Source: Helicostylum pulchrum
Lineage: Eukaryota > Mucoromycota > Mucoromycetes > Mucorales > Mucoraceae
Direction of reading: 5' to 3'
NCBI GenBank assembly: GCA_025677825.1
Contig: JAIXMO010000062.1
Location: 1 to 64,000, forward strand
Length of the DNA stretch: 64,000 nucleotides
Shown here: in pieces, positions 33,331 through 44,820 of the stretch
How the letters are laid out: every line of letters begins with the position of its first letter
Position numbering within the stretch: position 1 is the first letter of the stretch
The notes under the pieces: model-generated
What the model saw: the letters and a program-made list of their open reading frames with translations, nothing else
What the model was told of the DNA's origin: nothing
Database searches by the model: none
Position numbers and translations under genes: made by a program

Positions 33331-36300
33331 AGCTACATTATGTTTTGAACATTTTAAAGGCTGGGTCAGTATTAGAACCCGGCCCTCACATCAACTATCT
33401 CAAGCAAGAGTACGTGTGATTTTCTAGCTGTGAATAGAGATGGTGCTTCTTTTACTTAATTTATTGTTTCTTTTTTATAGGAAAAGCTAACGAGCAAAAC
33501 AGACCAGATAATAGCAGAATCGCCCTATCTGCTTGGCGTTTTCGCCACGGAATCTATGCGTTTGGCGTCAAAAAGGTAATTCTTCTTGTAAAAGGATCCA
33601 TCTGGCTATGTTTTAGCTGTAAAGCAAGTGTCAGACGTTCATATTGCTGTTGGTTTGAAGCCTCAGTCCTTGCCAGAATATTCGTAGATAGATTTTAAGT
33701 CGGAAACGTTTGTTGCGTGCTTCAATGGATTCTACATTTCAATTGCCTGACTTTGTAGAAGCCCTTGGCGCTCTGAACCAACGGAGTAGGGTCTGAAGTC
33801 GTTTTTGTTTATTCAATAATGCTGATACATTTAAGCTTAAAAGCCTGCTTTAAACACTCTGCTTTGCTCATGGTAATTATTTGGTTAAATACTACGTATT
33901 CTTGGAAACACTGCCAAACTCAACTCGAGGAAATTGTTCTTCTCCCGCTATCGAATAATCCTTTTTCTGAACTTAACAATGATAATGATGACAACGAGAA
34001 CATCGAAGTTGGTTCTTCCGACGGTTACTTAACCCCAACCGAGTCAAACAAAATAGTTATAATAAAAACGAACCACATTACAGTATAGTTTATGCTTTAT
34101 TACATAGTCTTGAAAAGTAATAGCCAAAGGTTAATGATATAGCGGGTTACCTACAAAAAAAAACTGGTACTTGATTGGATGTGTGTAGTCCTCCATAGTG
34201 GTTTTTTTTTAAAAAAAAAGAACATGTTCATACTATACATAGGTCGTATGATTTACCAGTGATATATTAATAGTCGCAGCATAAAAAGGAACCTGCTGTA
34301 GATCAGTTTTAATAAGTTCACTCCTAAAATCGGAAAGCCAAAGCGTCATTGCATAGGGGATATTGTAGAAAAAAAAAATAGTTTCTGTGATAAAATACCT
34401 GATGCTTCTCTTATGCACGTGTGTATTTTGCTCTGAGAAAAAAGAAATATATGCTGTGACAGCAAAAACTCTTCTCCCCCTTTGATATCTAAGAATTCGT
34501 ATTGCAAAAAAAAAAAGTTTGGATTGATTATTCTTGTACAACATACGAGTAACTACTTTTTTTTTTACTGGACAATAGTTTTGTTACGATATTTTGCATA
34601 TATAAAAAAAAGACGGGTAATAGTTCCGCACGATCCTAAAAAACCACTATGCAAGCTACTCGATGTACAGTCGAAAAGCATAGTTCTTTTTTCAGTGAAA
34701 GAAGGAGAACAAGATCTTTGCGATAGTCGATTTCTAACTTTGACGCATTGGGTCGGATCGCTAAATTTGTACACCAATCTGTTATATCCCTTCTTGCAGC
34801 AAAAATAAAAAAAATCCCCTTGATAATCACTTTCTTAGTTGGACAACTATGATACATGTTAAGAATTATTAGACTGAAAGTGTTCTTTATAGTTTATATA
34901 TATATATATATGCATATAAATCACTTCTATTATATAAATTAAGCGTAAGACTAGAGTAAATACGAAAAAAAAAAAGTTTCGCACCCCCATTGTCCCCCAC
35001 ATTTTTTTTGGTTACATAGTGTCATTTTTTACAGTTAGTGAATAAAAACTTATTGTGGTAAACTGTTTACTTGAATGTGACTCGTGTGGTAAATCTATGT
35101 TTAGATATTTAAACATTTTTCCTTGAAGGTACTTATCCCCCTCCCCTTTTTTTTAAAAAAAAAAAAAAATTGAGATCGTATAGAAATATTTAGAGTGATA
35201 TGATGTCTCTCTCTCTGTTTTTTTTTCGGTATATGTATCTTTATTTTAAAGGAGAACTAAGAACTGCGGCGCATGAAGTTTCTTGTTGATAGTCCCTTAT
35301 ATCGATTCAACCAATCGGTATAAAAGGACATTGTACGGATTTTTTTTGCTGAACCCGTACACACACAAAATATACATTGGCATTGTGTGTTTGTTTATGT
35401 TGGAAAAAAAAGGGGGGATCCTCAATGATATTAAAAAAAGAAACTATAGTAATAATCACAAACCTTAACAGTAATTTCAAACAAAAACAAACATCTTGAG
35501 CGAGTTGAAAAAGAAACACACTACATGAGATTTCTTTTGGAGTAAATAAAATTGCTGAAATAAATAAAAATAGGAGAGAGGTAAATGATAATATTATAGA
35601 TATAAATGTTGTATAACTGATAGATGTATACATCATAGATGTGTCATGTTCAAATTGTTTAGTTAGTTTAGAAGACGGTTCTAGCTACATATGTACGATT
35701 GGAATGCGTTGTCTCTTCCAATGCCATTATATAATTGTTGTTTCAAACCCAGTGTTATATCTTCTTTTTTTTTTTAATTTATAAAAAAAGATGTCCATAG
35801 ATTATATTTAAATTACATGTAATAATTACGAGTTTTTTTTTAGAAGCAAAAGAACGTAATTTATATTAATCGAAAAGTTCATAAGATTAAGTATCTAAAT
35901 TTTTTTTTTGGGCAACTTCAGAAAAAAACTGTATCTTTTTTGTAAGTACTTTGCATAAAGACCTTTTTCGTTGATATGACACTCGATAGTTTTACGATGA
36001 CCGGAGTTCAAGCTGATCTTTGTATTCCAGCATGGTTACAAATGGGTCTCCCTTCTATTCGGGTTTTTTTTTAAAAAAATAGGGGACGGCTGACTTTCTT
36101 CTTATAAAGCTTATGGCGATATTATGACGAATCATATTGAATATATGGACGCCAACATATATGTAGCAAAAAAAAAATGGCCATCCTATTTAAAATGGAA
36201 ATACCCGACTTTTCGAAGTACTAGATTAACCCACATGATCTCAAGCAGTTAATTAATGTTTTTTTTCTTTTTTTTTTTTCAAAATAAAGAATATGCGTTA

Positions 36301-36622
36301 TACGTCAGTTTAATAGTATGAGTATATCTATTGATTTAAAATGAAGAAGACCCTGGATATACAATGAATCAGAATATCTCGTCTCGTTTAGAGAAGAAAA
36401 ATATACTAAAAAAAATGAGAAAAAAAAACGCCAGGGGCTTTTCCGAGATATATTGATTGTGGGGCTATTTGAACCTTGGTATATCAAATTATTTAAGATA
36501 GGAGGCAATTTGTGAGAAAAAAAAAAGAACCAGTAATAATGAAAGGCGTTAGGTAATATAAATAAGAACTTTTTTTTTCTTCTATTTTTTTTCCTTTATT
36601 AAACTTTTTTTTAAAAACGATT
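33331..36622. other. Gene-poor spacer with unassigned open frames
   Basis: A stretch at 33479-33575, bounded by tag and gtaatt splice-like signals, is open in two frames (e.g. SAWRFRHGIYAFGVKK). A frame at 33819-34088 ends in an acidic/Asn-rich tail. Neither can be joined into a convincing gene. A (TA)n run lies at about 34892-34912. A 5' T-rich leader precedes the PH-domain gene. Nothing else supported. Confidence 0.35.
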
Positions 36623-37502
36623 ATGTCTACTACTTATTTACCAGTTGCTGGTTGGTTAACAAAAATGATTTCTTTACCATTTGGTAGATCTCGTTGGATA
36701 TCAAGGTTTTTTGTATTGCTTGATTCCGAGTTACGTTTTTATAAAGATGAGGTAAGGTTATCATTACATGTCAAAAAAAACAAAAAAATTAAATTAACGT
36801 TATATAATTTGATAGCATTCTGATACCACATCTCAAATATTAAATTTAAGAACAGTATGTCAAGTAATTCCTACACCTACACCACAACATCCATTTTGTT
36901 TCCGACTTGAACCACGACAATACACGACTGAAAATGTGTCACGACCTTGGATTATTGAATGTAAATCCGAGGTGGATATGGAAAGTTGGGTTTCAGCAAT
37001 TCAAAACCGTATTAAAAAATACGCTTCACCTACGTCTTCTGCTTCTTCTTCACCAGCCATATTATCACCTAAAACACCTCGCCCATCCGAAACTCAACAT
37101 GCGACACGCATTATATCTACATATAGTATCGTAAACAATACTGCGCCAGAATTTTATCGAGTTACAGCGCTTCCGCTTCGTTGTACAAATTTGACATTTG
37201 ATGAACAAGAAAAGGAAAGCTTGTTAGATCGTAGAAACAAGAAATTAGCTCCTATTGTCACTCAACAAAAGGTAGAGTCCCCTCAACCGTTATCTGCTTG
37301 CTTTTCTAGTATTACGCCATCACCTACCGGGGCTGTTTTAGGACCCCTCATTTCTCCTGGTATTATTGGACGATATAGTCAATATAATAATCAGAACCAC
37401 CCTTTACCTTTAATGACAAAAGGAGCAAGTCTTCCGCAACAGGTCAAAGAAGAACCTTCGTCGCCTACTTATTTGTTGTATAAGAGAAAATTTCACTTGT
37501 AA
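36623..37502 (+). CDS. PH-domain protein
   Basis: Two exons, 36623-36751 and 36816-37502, 271 residues. Residues about 7-110 form a pleckstrin homology domain: VAGWLTKM, GRSRWISRFFVLLDSELRFY, NLRTVCQVIPTP, HPFCFRLEPRQYT, and the C-terminal helix VDMESWVSAIQNRIKKY with the near-invariant Trp. PH domains bind phosphoinositides or proteins at membranes. The remaining 160 residues are Ser/Pro/Thr-rich and look disordered, with several SP sites that could be phosphorylated. No catalytic domain is present. The partner is unknown. Confidence 0.85.
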
Positions 37503-38330
37503 ATTTTTTTCTTTTAATCTGTCAGTTTTTTTTTCTGTTCTATCATATATCCCCTATATCATAACTGTATCCATATAACTTATTACATATACATATATAT
37601 AATCATCCTTATTTATTCAACTCTAATTCTCAATAAAAAAAAAAGTACCTTTTTTTTTCCTGTTCTTGCTACAAAAAATATAAAAGGGTTTCTTTACATT
37701 TTTTTAAAAAAAAAACTAGTTTTTCAGGGGCATTCTCGATGTAAAAATTCCATAACAAGAAATATTACTTTTTAATGTGTCACACACACACAATGCCAGT
37801 AGATAATTTATAGAAGTACAAAAGAAAAATGACGGGTTACTATAGTTGGGAAAAACATGTATGCTAAATACAAATTGGTTTACTTATTAATCGATCTAAT
37901 TATCTCTCTATCTCTCTCGATTAATTTATTATAATCCCCTTCAAGACTTTTTTTTTATTTGGATCAGCAACTATAATTTTGATCAGCGCGCTTTTTTTTT
38001 TATGCTGTTATTCTATTTTAAAATAAAAAGAATGTATGAGCAAATAATTACGTAAAAAAGGGCATTATAGTATATGTTTTTTTAGTTTGATGTTGTGCAC
38101 TGATTATGTACTAAAATCTTTTCATTAACTGGCATTTGGAAAGGGATCTATACGGTTTTATATAGTGTAAATGGAAGTATATTTACAGGAGTTAAAAAAA
38201 ACGGTTTTTTTTTATATAAGGATACCGGGATATAATATGTAAAATGGTTAGTATCACTAATCTTATTTTTATTTTTAAGTAATAAAGTTTAAAGGCATGC
38301 AATTTAAATTTTTGTTTTACAATAGGATAA
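37503..38330. other. Intergenic
   Basis: AT-rich 3' flank of the PH-domain gene with polyadenylation-like signals (AATAAAAAAAA at about 37632). No gene seen. Confidence 0.4.
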
Positions 38331-38464
38331 GAATACTATGTAAAAGCAGTTATCTGTGATGAATGGACAAAGATAAATACGGATTATTTGACTGCCCTTG
38401 TTCTTAGTATGCCAGACGAGTTAAAGCAGTCGCTGAAAAACGAGGATGGCATACAAAATATTAG
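38331..38464 (+). pseudogene. Tc1/IS630-type transposase C-terminal remnant
   Basis: Reads VICDEWTKINTDYLTALVLS then MPDELK in one frame and, after a single-base shift at about 38422, AVAEKRGWHTKY followed by TAG. The sequence W..I....L..LV.SMP.RL..V...KG.HTKY is the standard end of Tc1/IS630 (DDE_3) transposases. The rest of the gene is missing. It is unrelated in position to the 18-kb element. Confidence 0.65.
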
Positions 38465-38772
38465 CTTTTTTATACACGAGTATATGATAAACAGCTTTTG
38501 CTTATTCTATATAAAAAAAATGCGATCTTAATAAAGTGGATTGTGGTTTACTACATTTTTAAAGTTGAAGCTTGATACACAGAAATCGTTAAAAAAATTG
38601 ATTCGCCGAGTATTTATTTCCGTATATTGTACAAGTAGGGAAAAAAAGAAAGAAAAAGAAAGAAAGAACAAAGGGTAATACACATATGGACAATGGGGGG
38701 GGGGTTGTTTTTTTTTTGGTTTTTTGACTTTTTGTTTTTTGATGATGATAGTTATTGATGGTTTTTCTGTTT
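38465..38772. other. 3' flank of TFIIB
   Basis: Low-complexity spacer; a G10 run lies at about 38695-38704. No gene seen. Confidence 0.35.
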
Positions 38773-39857
38773 TTATGGTAAAGCAAGATCTTCAAAGCTC
38801 AAACCTTCACCATTCGACTTTTGCTTTAAAGTCTCCAAATCAATTAAATTATCACGTTCAGCATAAAGAGTTTTATAAGCACTTTTGATGGTAACTTCGG
38901 ATACGCCAGCAACGTGAGCAATATCCTTTGCAGCTTTAGGTTGACGGTAAAGGTAGGAAACCAAATAAATACAGGCCGCAGCAACTGAAATGGGTGACTT
39001 GCCTGCAAGTGTTCCAACCTCTTTTGCACGCTTCACCAAATCGATACCAGCTTTTTGTACATAATTGGGTAATTGAAGATTTGAGCAGAAACGAAGCATT
39101 AAATCCTCAGAATTCATTACAGTTGTGTTTGTTTGTAATTTGCATTGTAAGGTTTTGTAACAACGGCCGATCTCCTTCTTTGGTACGCGAGTCAATGCAC
39201 AAATCTCTCTAAAGGTACGACCGACTTTTTCTTGACGACAGGCGATAAAGATACAAGCAGCGATAATTGCATCACTTGATTTGCCCCGTAATAACTTTTC
39301 ATCTTCTACCCGCTTATAGAGTTGTTTAGCCGTATCTGTCACTATTTTAGATAAAGAAATGCTGTCACACATTGCACCGATTTCTTTATAAGCAAGAACA
39401 AGGTTTCGCTCGCCTTTGGCTGATGTTGAGCGACCTTGGATTTTATTCAAATCCTTGGATGTTCCCGAGCCGCCATCTCTACGAGAAATAACAGTATCTA
39501 ATTGATTACCGTCAAGTAAAGGATTTGCAGCTGCACCAACACGAGAAGGATCCTATCATATATACATATATGAATATACTTATTATTATTTTCCTTTTTT
39601 TGTATAATACATACGTCTCCTTCGTCATTAGCAAATGTTCTCCATTCAGATCTCGTATCGATAATACGATCACCGAGAACTAAACCACAATCACCACAAA
39701 CAAGATCACCCGAGGCGAATTCTTCAATAATATGTGGTGGATCGATTCTACAATCACGACAAAGTAATCGAATATTGAGGTTAGGTTGGAAAGCTTTTGG
39801 CTTTCCTTCGTCTTGTATTTGAGTTTCGCGTAAGGGAAAAGGAATTGCTGCGGTCAT
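38773..39857 (-). CDS. SUA7: Transcription initiation factor TFIIB
   Basis: Two exons, 39857-39615 and 39552-38773, 340 residues. The zinc ribbon has Cys33, Cys36, Cys54 and Cys57 ([25 protein letters not shown]), followed by the B-finger/linker ([13 protein letters not shown]). Two cyclin-like repeats follow: first with [19 protein letters not shown] and [19 protein letters not shown], second with [19 protein letters not shown] and [24 protein letters not shown] bridges TBP on promoter DNA and RNA polymerase II and sets the start site. Length and domain order match the family. Identification is secure. Confidence 0.96.
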
Positions 39858-40590
39858 TTCAAATATTATAACGTTTTTTTTTTTTTCAAATGCTCAAAGT
39901 AGTTTTTTTTATGCAGGTTTTTTTTTTTTTTTGGGTTTGGTTTGGTTCAGTGAAATAAAAAAAAAAAAAAAAAAGCTTATTCAAATGTATTCTCTCTTTT
40001 ATCAATTGTATAGTGGAGTTCTGGATACAACTGTTTCTTTTTCTTTTGGTTTGTAAATTTACAGCAGGTTTTAAAAAGAAGTAAAGAGAAACAAAGAAAA
40101 AAAATTTTTGAGAAAAAATAAATAGCATAATTTTGACTGTGTTTTTTTATTATTGAAATTCATCTTTCAATCCAAAGCTTACAAATTATGTCGTCAATTT
40201 TATAATCGTTCGTTTATAACCGTTCGTTTATAATCGTCCGTTTCTATATTTAAAAATGGTTGATTTTAAGGAGGATGTGTCAAAACATAGCGTAGTTTAG
40301 TTGTCTTGGATTAAAAAAAGCTTCTATTGTACAAATGCCATACAATTTACTGGGACAAAGAGGGTTGCTTTCTTACAGATTGTAATTAAAAATCATGTCC
40401 AATATTAAATTTTACAAAAGAGTTCAATTGTTACCGTAAAAAAAAGATACAGAAGTATGATTATACGATACATGCGTAAACAATGTTTGAACAAAAGAGA
40501 AGGATGATTTGCTTTATTTAAACCCAGGTTGAAAGGAAAAAAACTCTTTTTTTTTTCTTTTAGTTTGGTCCTTACTTCTTTTCTTTAGAT
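39858..40590. other. Divergent promoter region of TFIIB and MED4
   Basis: 733-bp bidirectional spacer between two general transcription genes. It contains long T/A tracts next to the TFIIB start and a 14-bp tandem repeat (40202-40243). No gene seen. Confidence 0.5.
40202..40243. repeat. 14-bp tandem repeat, 3 units
   Basis: ATAATCGTTCGTTT, ATAACCGTTCGTTT, ATAATCGTCCGTTT in direct succession. It lies in the shared upstream region of TFIIB and MED4, so a regulatory role is possible but unproven. Confidence 0.8.
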
Positions 40591-41482
40591 ATGGAATCTT
40601 CATTACGCGAATATGTTCGTGAACAAATTACAGGTTATGCTGATAATGTCAAAAAATATTTCGAAGCGTTAGCGTTAGTAGCAGAACAACCTATTGCCGA
40701 TGAAACAAATAACCCAGATCAAATACTTAAACAAATGGCAGCAGTTGACCAAAACTTACAAAAAGCCGTAGAACATAGTAAATAATTTTTTTAAGAAGAA
40801 AGTGGGGAGAGAGAGGAACTTTACGTCTAAAACCCCCGTTTGTTTTTTAGTTGAAAATCATCAACGTCGTCAACAACAGATCATTCAAGTACAAGATGAA
40901 ATTCAACGACATAATATTGCCTTGTTAGAAATAATTCAAAAGTTGGGTTCAGTACGTGGAGAACTTGATTTATGTTTAACACAAGCAAAGGTCGAATTAA
41001 AAGCTATTCAATATGCCACAGAATGTAAGCCGATAAAAAAAAGGGGGGGGGATCGGATTTTTAACGAGTTTTCTTTTTTATAAAGCCAATGTTCAGTTTA
41101 CAGATGTATTATCTTACGCTTCCAAATTATCGAAATATACTTCAGCACCACCCAACTTTGATACCATGTCTAAAGAAACGAAAATTGATTTTGAAAAACC
41201 TTATCCCGACGAAGAAAAGATGCGTAGAGGAGTATTGTATTGGCAAAATGCACCTCAAGAAAGACCAGAAGATAGATGTAAGTTTTATATAAGGGAAGGC
41301 TTTATAGAAGGAATACAACAAAATCTATTCACATATGTTTTTTGTTATATATAGTTGAAAGTTCAGATAGTGAAATGTCTGTTGATGAAGAAGTTGGCGA
41401 TTCAAGTGCAAATAAGCCAACTGAAGATACAGGTGGAGATCCTTTCTGGATTTTAGACTTGAATCCAGATACGCAATCATAA
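40591..41482 (+). CDS. MED4: Mediator complex subunit 4
   Basis: Four exons, 40591-40777, 40851-41024, 41086-41277 and 41355-41482, 226 residues. The N-terminal helices (about 1-115) form a coiled coil (QRRQQQIIQVQDEIQRHNIA). The conserved MED4 signature FTDVLSYASKLSKYTSAPPN is followed by KPYPDEEKMRRGVLYWQN. The C-terminus is acidic (SDSEMSVDEEVGD) and ends in DPFWILDLNPDTQS. MED4 is a middle-module subunit of Mediator, which bridges activators and RNA polymerase II. It is transcribed divergently from TFIIB. Identification is strong. Confidence 0.9.
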
Positions 41483-41626
41483 AAAGATTTTTTTTTTTTT
41501 GTAGCAGATGAAAAATGACAAAGGGAAAACTCAAGTAGAGAAAGGGAATAGAAATATTATTATGTTTAAAAAGTGAATAAAAAAGAGATTAGGAAACAAA
41601 ATAAGTTTTATTTTTAAAAGACAAAA

Positions 41627-42206
41627 TTAGTGGACAGGGCCGAATTGTTTGATGGAGAAGTAAGGTGAATAAGTAGTATCAGAATTATCACCAATAAAAC
41701 GGAGAGAATCTACAAAAAAAGTTCGTTTAATGGAATGGATAATAATGCCACTTTTTAAACTTACAATCAGCTCCGGGAGTAAGTGTAGCAGGAATAGTCC
41801 AGTTATAAGACAAGTCACTGATGGGGATGGAAGCGTTTGTAAGGATATTAGGAATAATTACATCTAACGCAAGAGCTTCTCCTTTTATTACACTAATGGT
41901 GTCAATAAATTTGGCATTTTCATCAGTAATACCCCTACAAAAAAAGAAACTACAGTTAAAAGAGAATTTGTTTTATATATAAAACTATTACATACCATCG
42001 GATAATGTATTCAAAACTACGAGCGACTACCGACTAAAAAAAAAGGGAGGAGTGACAATATTTAACTCGATATTCTGACATATTTTGTTTTTGTTACTTA
42101 CATTTAAAGGAAGATGTGTACTAGCAATACCAGCATTCATAGGGTTTTGAGCAAAGGTAACGACGCTAACATACAAGGTTAAGAAAGATACTAAAGCAAA
42201 CTTCAT
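41627..42206 (-). CDS. Secreted Kre9/KNH-like Ser-Thr-type protein
   Basis: Four exons, 42206-42102, 42033-41996, 41934-41765 and 41709-41627, 131 residues. Signal peptide MKFALVSFLTLYVSVVTFA. The mature domain (about 20-128) is an Ig-like KNH/Kre9 N-terminal fold: NPMNAGIASTHLPLN, FEYIIRWGITD, YNWTIPATLTPGADYSLRF and YSPYFSIKQF. The W.VP..L..G.DY.I.F ... S..F.I pattern is characteristic. Kre9/KNH proteins act in cell-surface beta-glucan assembly, and this domain is widespread in small secreted or GPI-anchored fungal proteins. No GPI signal or Ser/Thr stalk is present, so this is a minimal, free secreted form. The role is inference. Confidence 0.8.
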
Positions 42207-42799
42207 TTTATAATTGATATTATGGATATAAAAAGAAAACATGTAACTTTTCCCTTTGTTATTTTTACTAATTTTTTTTTAAAAAAAAAGAGTAACGAGG
42301 CTGAAGCATTGTTGTCGTTGGGCTCATAAAGTATCTATGCTGTCATTGAGTAAATAAAGTATCTACAACAAGTACGTTGAAGACCCACTAAAAATATGTC
42401 ATATCGATTTTACATACGTAACTTACAGAGATATATCTTGTAATTTGCCAGGATGGAACTCTCTCTCTCTCTCTCTCTCTCTCTATTTTTAAATTATTTC
42501 TTTAAATAACAATGGTGCATTAATAATTGCAGAACTACTTATGCTGTAATAAAGCAAATACGATTTTCTTTGTTCAATTGGGCTTTTGTTATAATGTATC
42601 TTTCGAAATGACGGCTATCTATTTAAAAAAAAATGCTACATAAAAGGGGGTTTTGCCAAGTGCGTTAGAAAAGCCACAATACATTTACTCATATAGTGAA
42701 ATGTACTTATCCACACATGTGACACTAGTATTTTATCATTTTTTTTATCAGAATAAATAAATCCCTTTGATCATTCTACTTTTTTTTTTAGTACTTTTG
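42207..42799. other. Gene-poor spacer
   Basis: Contains a (CT)n microsatellite at about 42461-42484. No gene seen. Confidence 0.4.
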
Positions 42800-42960
42800 T
42801 TTTCTTTATGTCCGTACAAAAGGATACTGCTCTTCTTAAAGCAACTCCCATGTTTAAGAGCACTTATTGTTACAAGTGCTCCAAATGTGGTCCACCACAA
42901 CTGTGATAGCGTAGAGCTCCTTTTTTTTTGTTTGGTTCTTTATAAAGGTGTGTGAAAAGT
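42800..42960 (-). repeat. Dispersed repeat, short diverged copy
   Basis: The complement holds TTGCTTTAAGAAGAGCAGTA and TTTGTACGGACATAAAG, imperfect matches to the aligned positions of the repeat at 7095-7160 and 58020-58070. It also matches the 32.9-kb copy through CATTTRGAGCACTTGT. No intact frame. Confidence 0.35.
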
Positions 42961-43101
42961 AATATGCCGCACTTTCCTTTCTGAACGTGTAACCAAGAGT
43001 TCCCCCCCCCCCTTTTTTTTTCTTGTAGTAGCGCGTAAAGGAAAAAAAAAAGGTGTGTTATAAAACAATGAAGAAGAGACACTAACTCTTCAAAGAATAA
43101 A

Positions 43102-43323
43102 ATGTCCTCCACCAATAATCGCGGCGTACCCGTTGTTTGCAAACGACGGGTTCAAAAACAAAAATTACCAGAAGACGATGGTGAAATAATGCACCCACAA
43201 CAACATCGTCGCATTAATCATTTCCGTGCAAGCTCACATCATCGCCACGACTTAATTCCTCAAAATATGCTTCAACAGATCCCTTGTTTCGTGCACTGTC
43301 GTAGCTTCATTTTTTTTACGTAA
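43102..43323 (+). other. Unidentified His/Arg-rich short open frame
   Basis: 73 codons starting MSSTNNRGVPVVCKRRVQ; rich in His, Gln and Arg (HPQQHRRINHF, SSHHRHDLIP). G+C is higher than the flanks and the ATG follows an A-rich leader. It could be a small gene or the first exon of a lost gene. No domain recognised. Confidence 0.3.
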
Positions 43324-43939
43324 AGCCGAATACGTACGTTAATGTAATGATCACTTAACGAGACCACGTACCTTAGAGTTTATATCCGCTTAATATCCTT
43401 ATTATTTTCTTTTAATAGACTTCTAAGTATGAATCATTTTTTGTTATCCTTGTAATATCAAGACCGCAGCACCCATCTAATTATCTTTACTATATATTTT
43501 ATCATGTGAATTATCCGCGTCAATACCTGACAACTAAATCTCTAACAGACAAAGAGCTAGTACCAACTAGTCCCTACCGTTTGAGAAAACTGTCGTTTTT
43601 AACACATAACTTAAGTTTCCACAAACTCTTTAGGAGTCTTGGTAAAAAAAAAACTAGACACCAAGTCAAGAAAAAACGCTCTCGAACACATACACAACTC
43701 GGCTAGGCTGACAAAGGCTGTAAACATACATTGTATGTACTGGTAACGTAGTCGGCTGAAACATTTTATGTCGATTCTTATAACATCTCATTTACAATAT
43801 ACTTGTAAACCGTAAAGCTCTATTTATTTATATACGTCCACATCGCCGGACTTCACAGTCAGTCTGGATTTCAATTGCTTTCAAAGTTTGATACGATCGC
43901 CCACAAAGAATTGGTGGTTTACTTGATTTGGAGAGACCA
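43324..43939. other. Gene-poor spacer
   Basis: No supported feature; an open frame at 43506-43706 is basic and of low complexity. Confidence 0.3.
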
Positions 43940-44250
43940 CTGACCTCCACTAGAATGAATGACCGGTCATAGTCGAACCACTTAATACAATGTTGTCGTA
44001 TAAACCTGATAAAAATGCATTAGGTTTATAGCTAAAAGCATCCGTCAATTCTACGCTCTTACATTTTCGACTTCACGTAAAGGTGTTATATGTCATATTT
44101 GTCATTGAAGAGATCGACATTTGTATGTTGGCTCCTGCAAGCATTGTTGAAGCGTCGTTGCTTACGAACACCCGCTCTTGGCAGTGTCTATCTCTAACAC
44201 TCCTCAAATACTCTTCTCATGGTTCTTAGTTAAGATTATCAGCATTAAAA
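43940..44250 (-). pseudogene. N-terminal remnant of the 49930-51644 gene family
   Basis: The complement aligns with the end of intron 1, exon 2, intron 2 and the start of exon 3 of the intact gene. Shared blocks in order: GCTGATAATCTTAACTA, TGAGAAGAGTAT, GTGTTAGAGATAGACAC, AATGTAAGAGCGTA and TTTTTATCAGG. Exon 2 has many substitutions and in-frame stops, while the intron 2 donor and acceptor are preserved. It is inverted relative to the intact gene, which lies 5.7 kb away. Confidence 0.6.
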
Positions 44251-44820
44251 AGCATACGTTTATAATCGATTGCATACAACGAACAAAACTAGTGACGGGC
44301 TCCTTCTTTTCTAGTCTGACTGACACTTCTGCTTGTTCAATAAAGGCCCGATGAAGCGTCTTTACTGAGTCGCACCACTGTCTATTGATCTTGGCGGTCT
44401 TTGTGATCAACTTGCTGTATCGGAATCTATATTACCTTTTGATTCTATAAAACCTTTTGCTACAACTTCTTCTTGACTATAATAAAACTTCTTGGCTTAC
44501 CAAAATAGCCTTTCGTGCAATAAAACTTAAAGGCATGAAAGGACTTAATTTTATTAACTTGGTAACTTGTAATAACTTATAATGTTGGATAGTCGTGCCA
44601 AGTACAACTATCACCATTTGAGGGAGCTATATTGTTCCAAAATGGGACAATACTATTACAGATCACAGCCGGGCTATTGGGCTATCGGGCTATAGCCTCA
44701 AACCACTACCGAATTTCCACTTGGGCGGTATCGGGAGTTAAATCCTCTTGGTGTGTTGGAACCAACACTTTTATACACTTAACACCAAAAAAAAATGTCT
44801 TCTTTCTTAGTTAATCATGT
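44251..44820. other. Spacer before the satellite
   Basis: No supported gene. Confidence 0.3.

Noticed and set aside
34482..34808. 108-codon open frame
   Set aside because: Overlaps an equally long frame on the other strand, dominated by A/T homopolymers, no motif; likely chance.
38695..38704. G10 run, C16 run at 28998 and C-rich tract at 61423 as regulatory quadruplexes
   Set aside because: Single homopolymer runs without the four-block G-quadruplex pattern; also prone to sequencing error.
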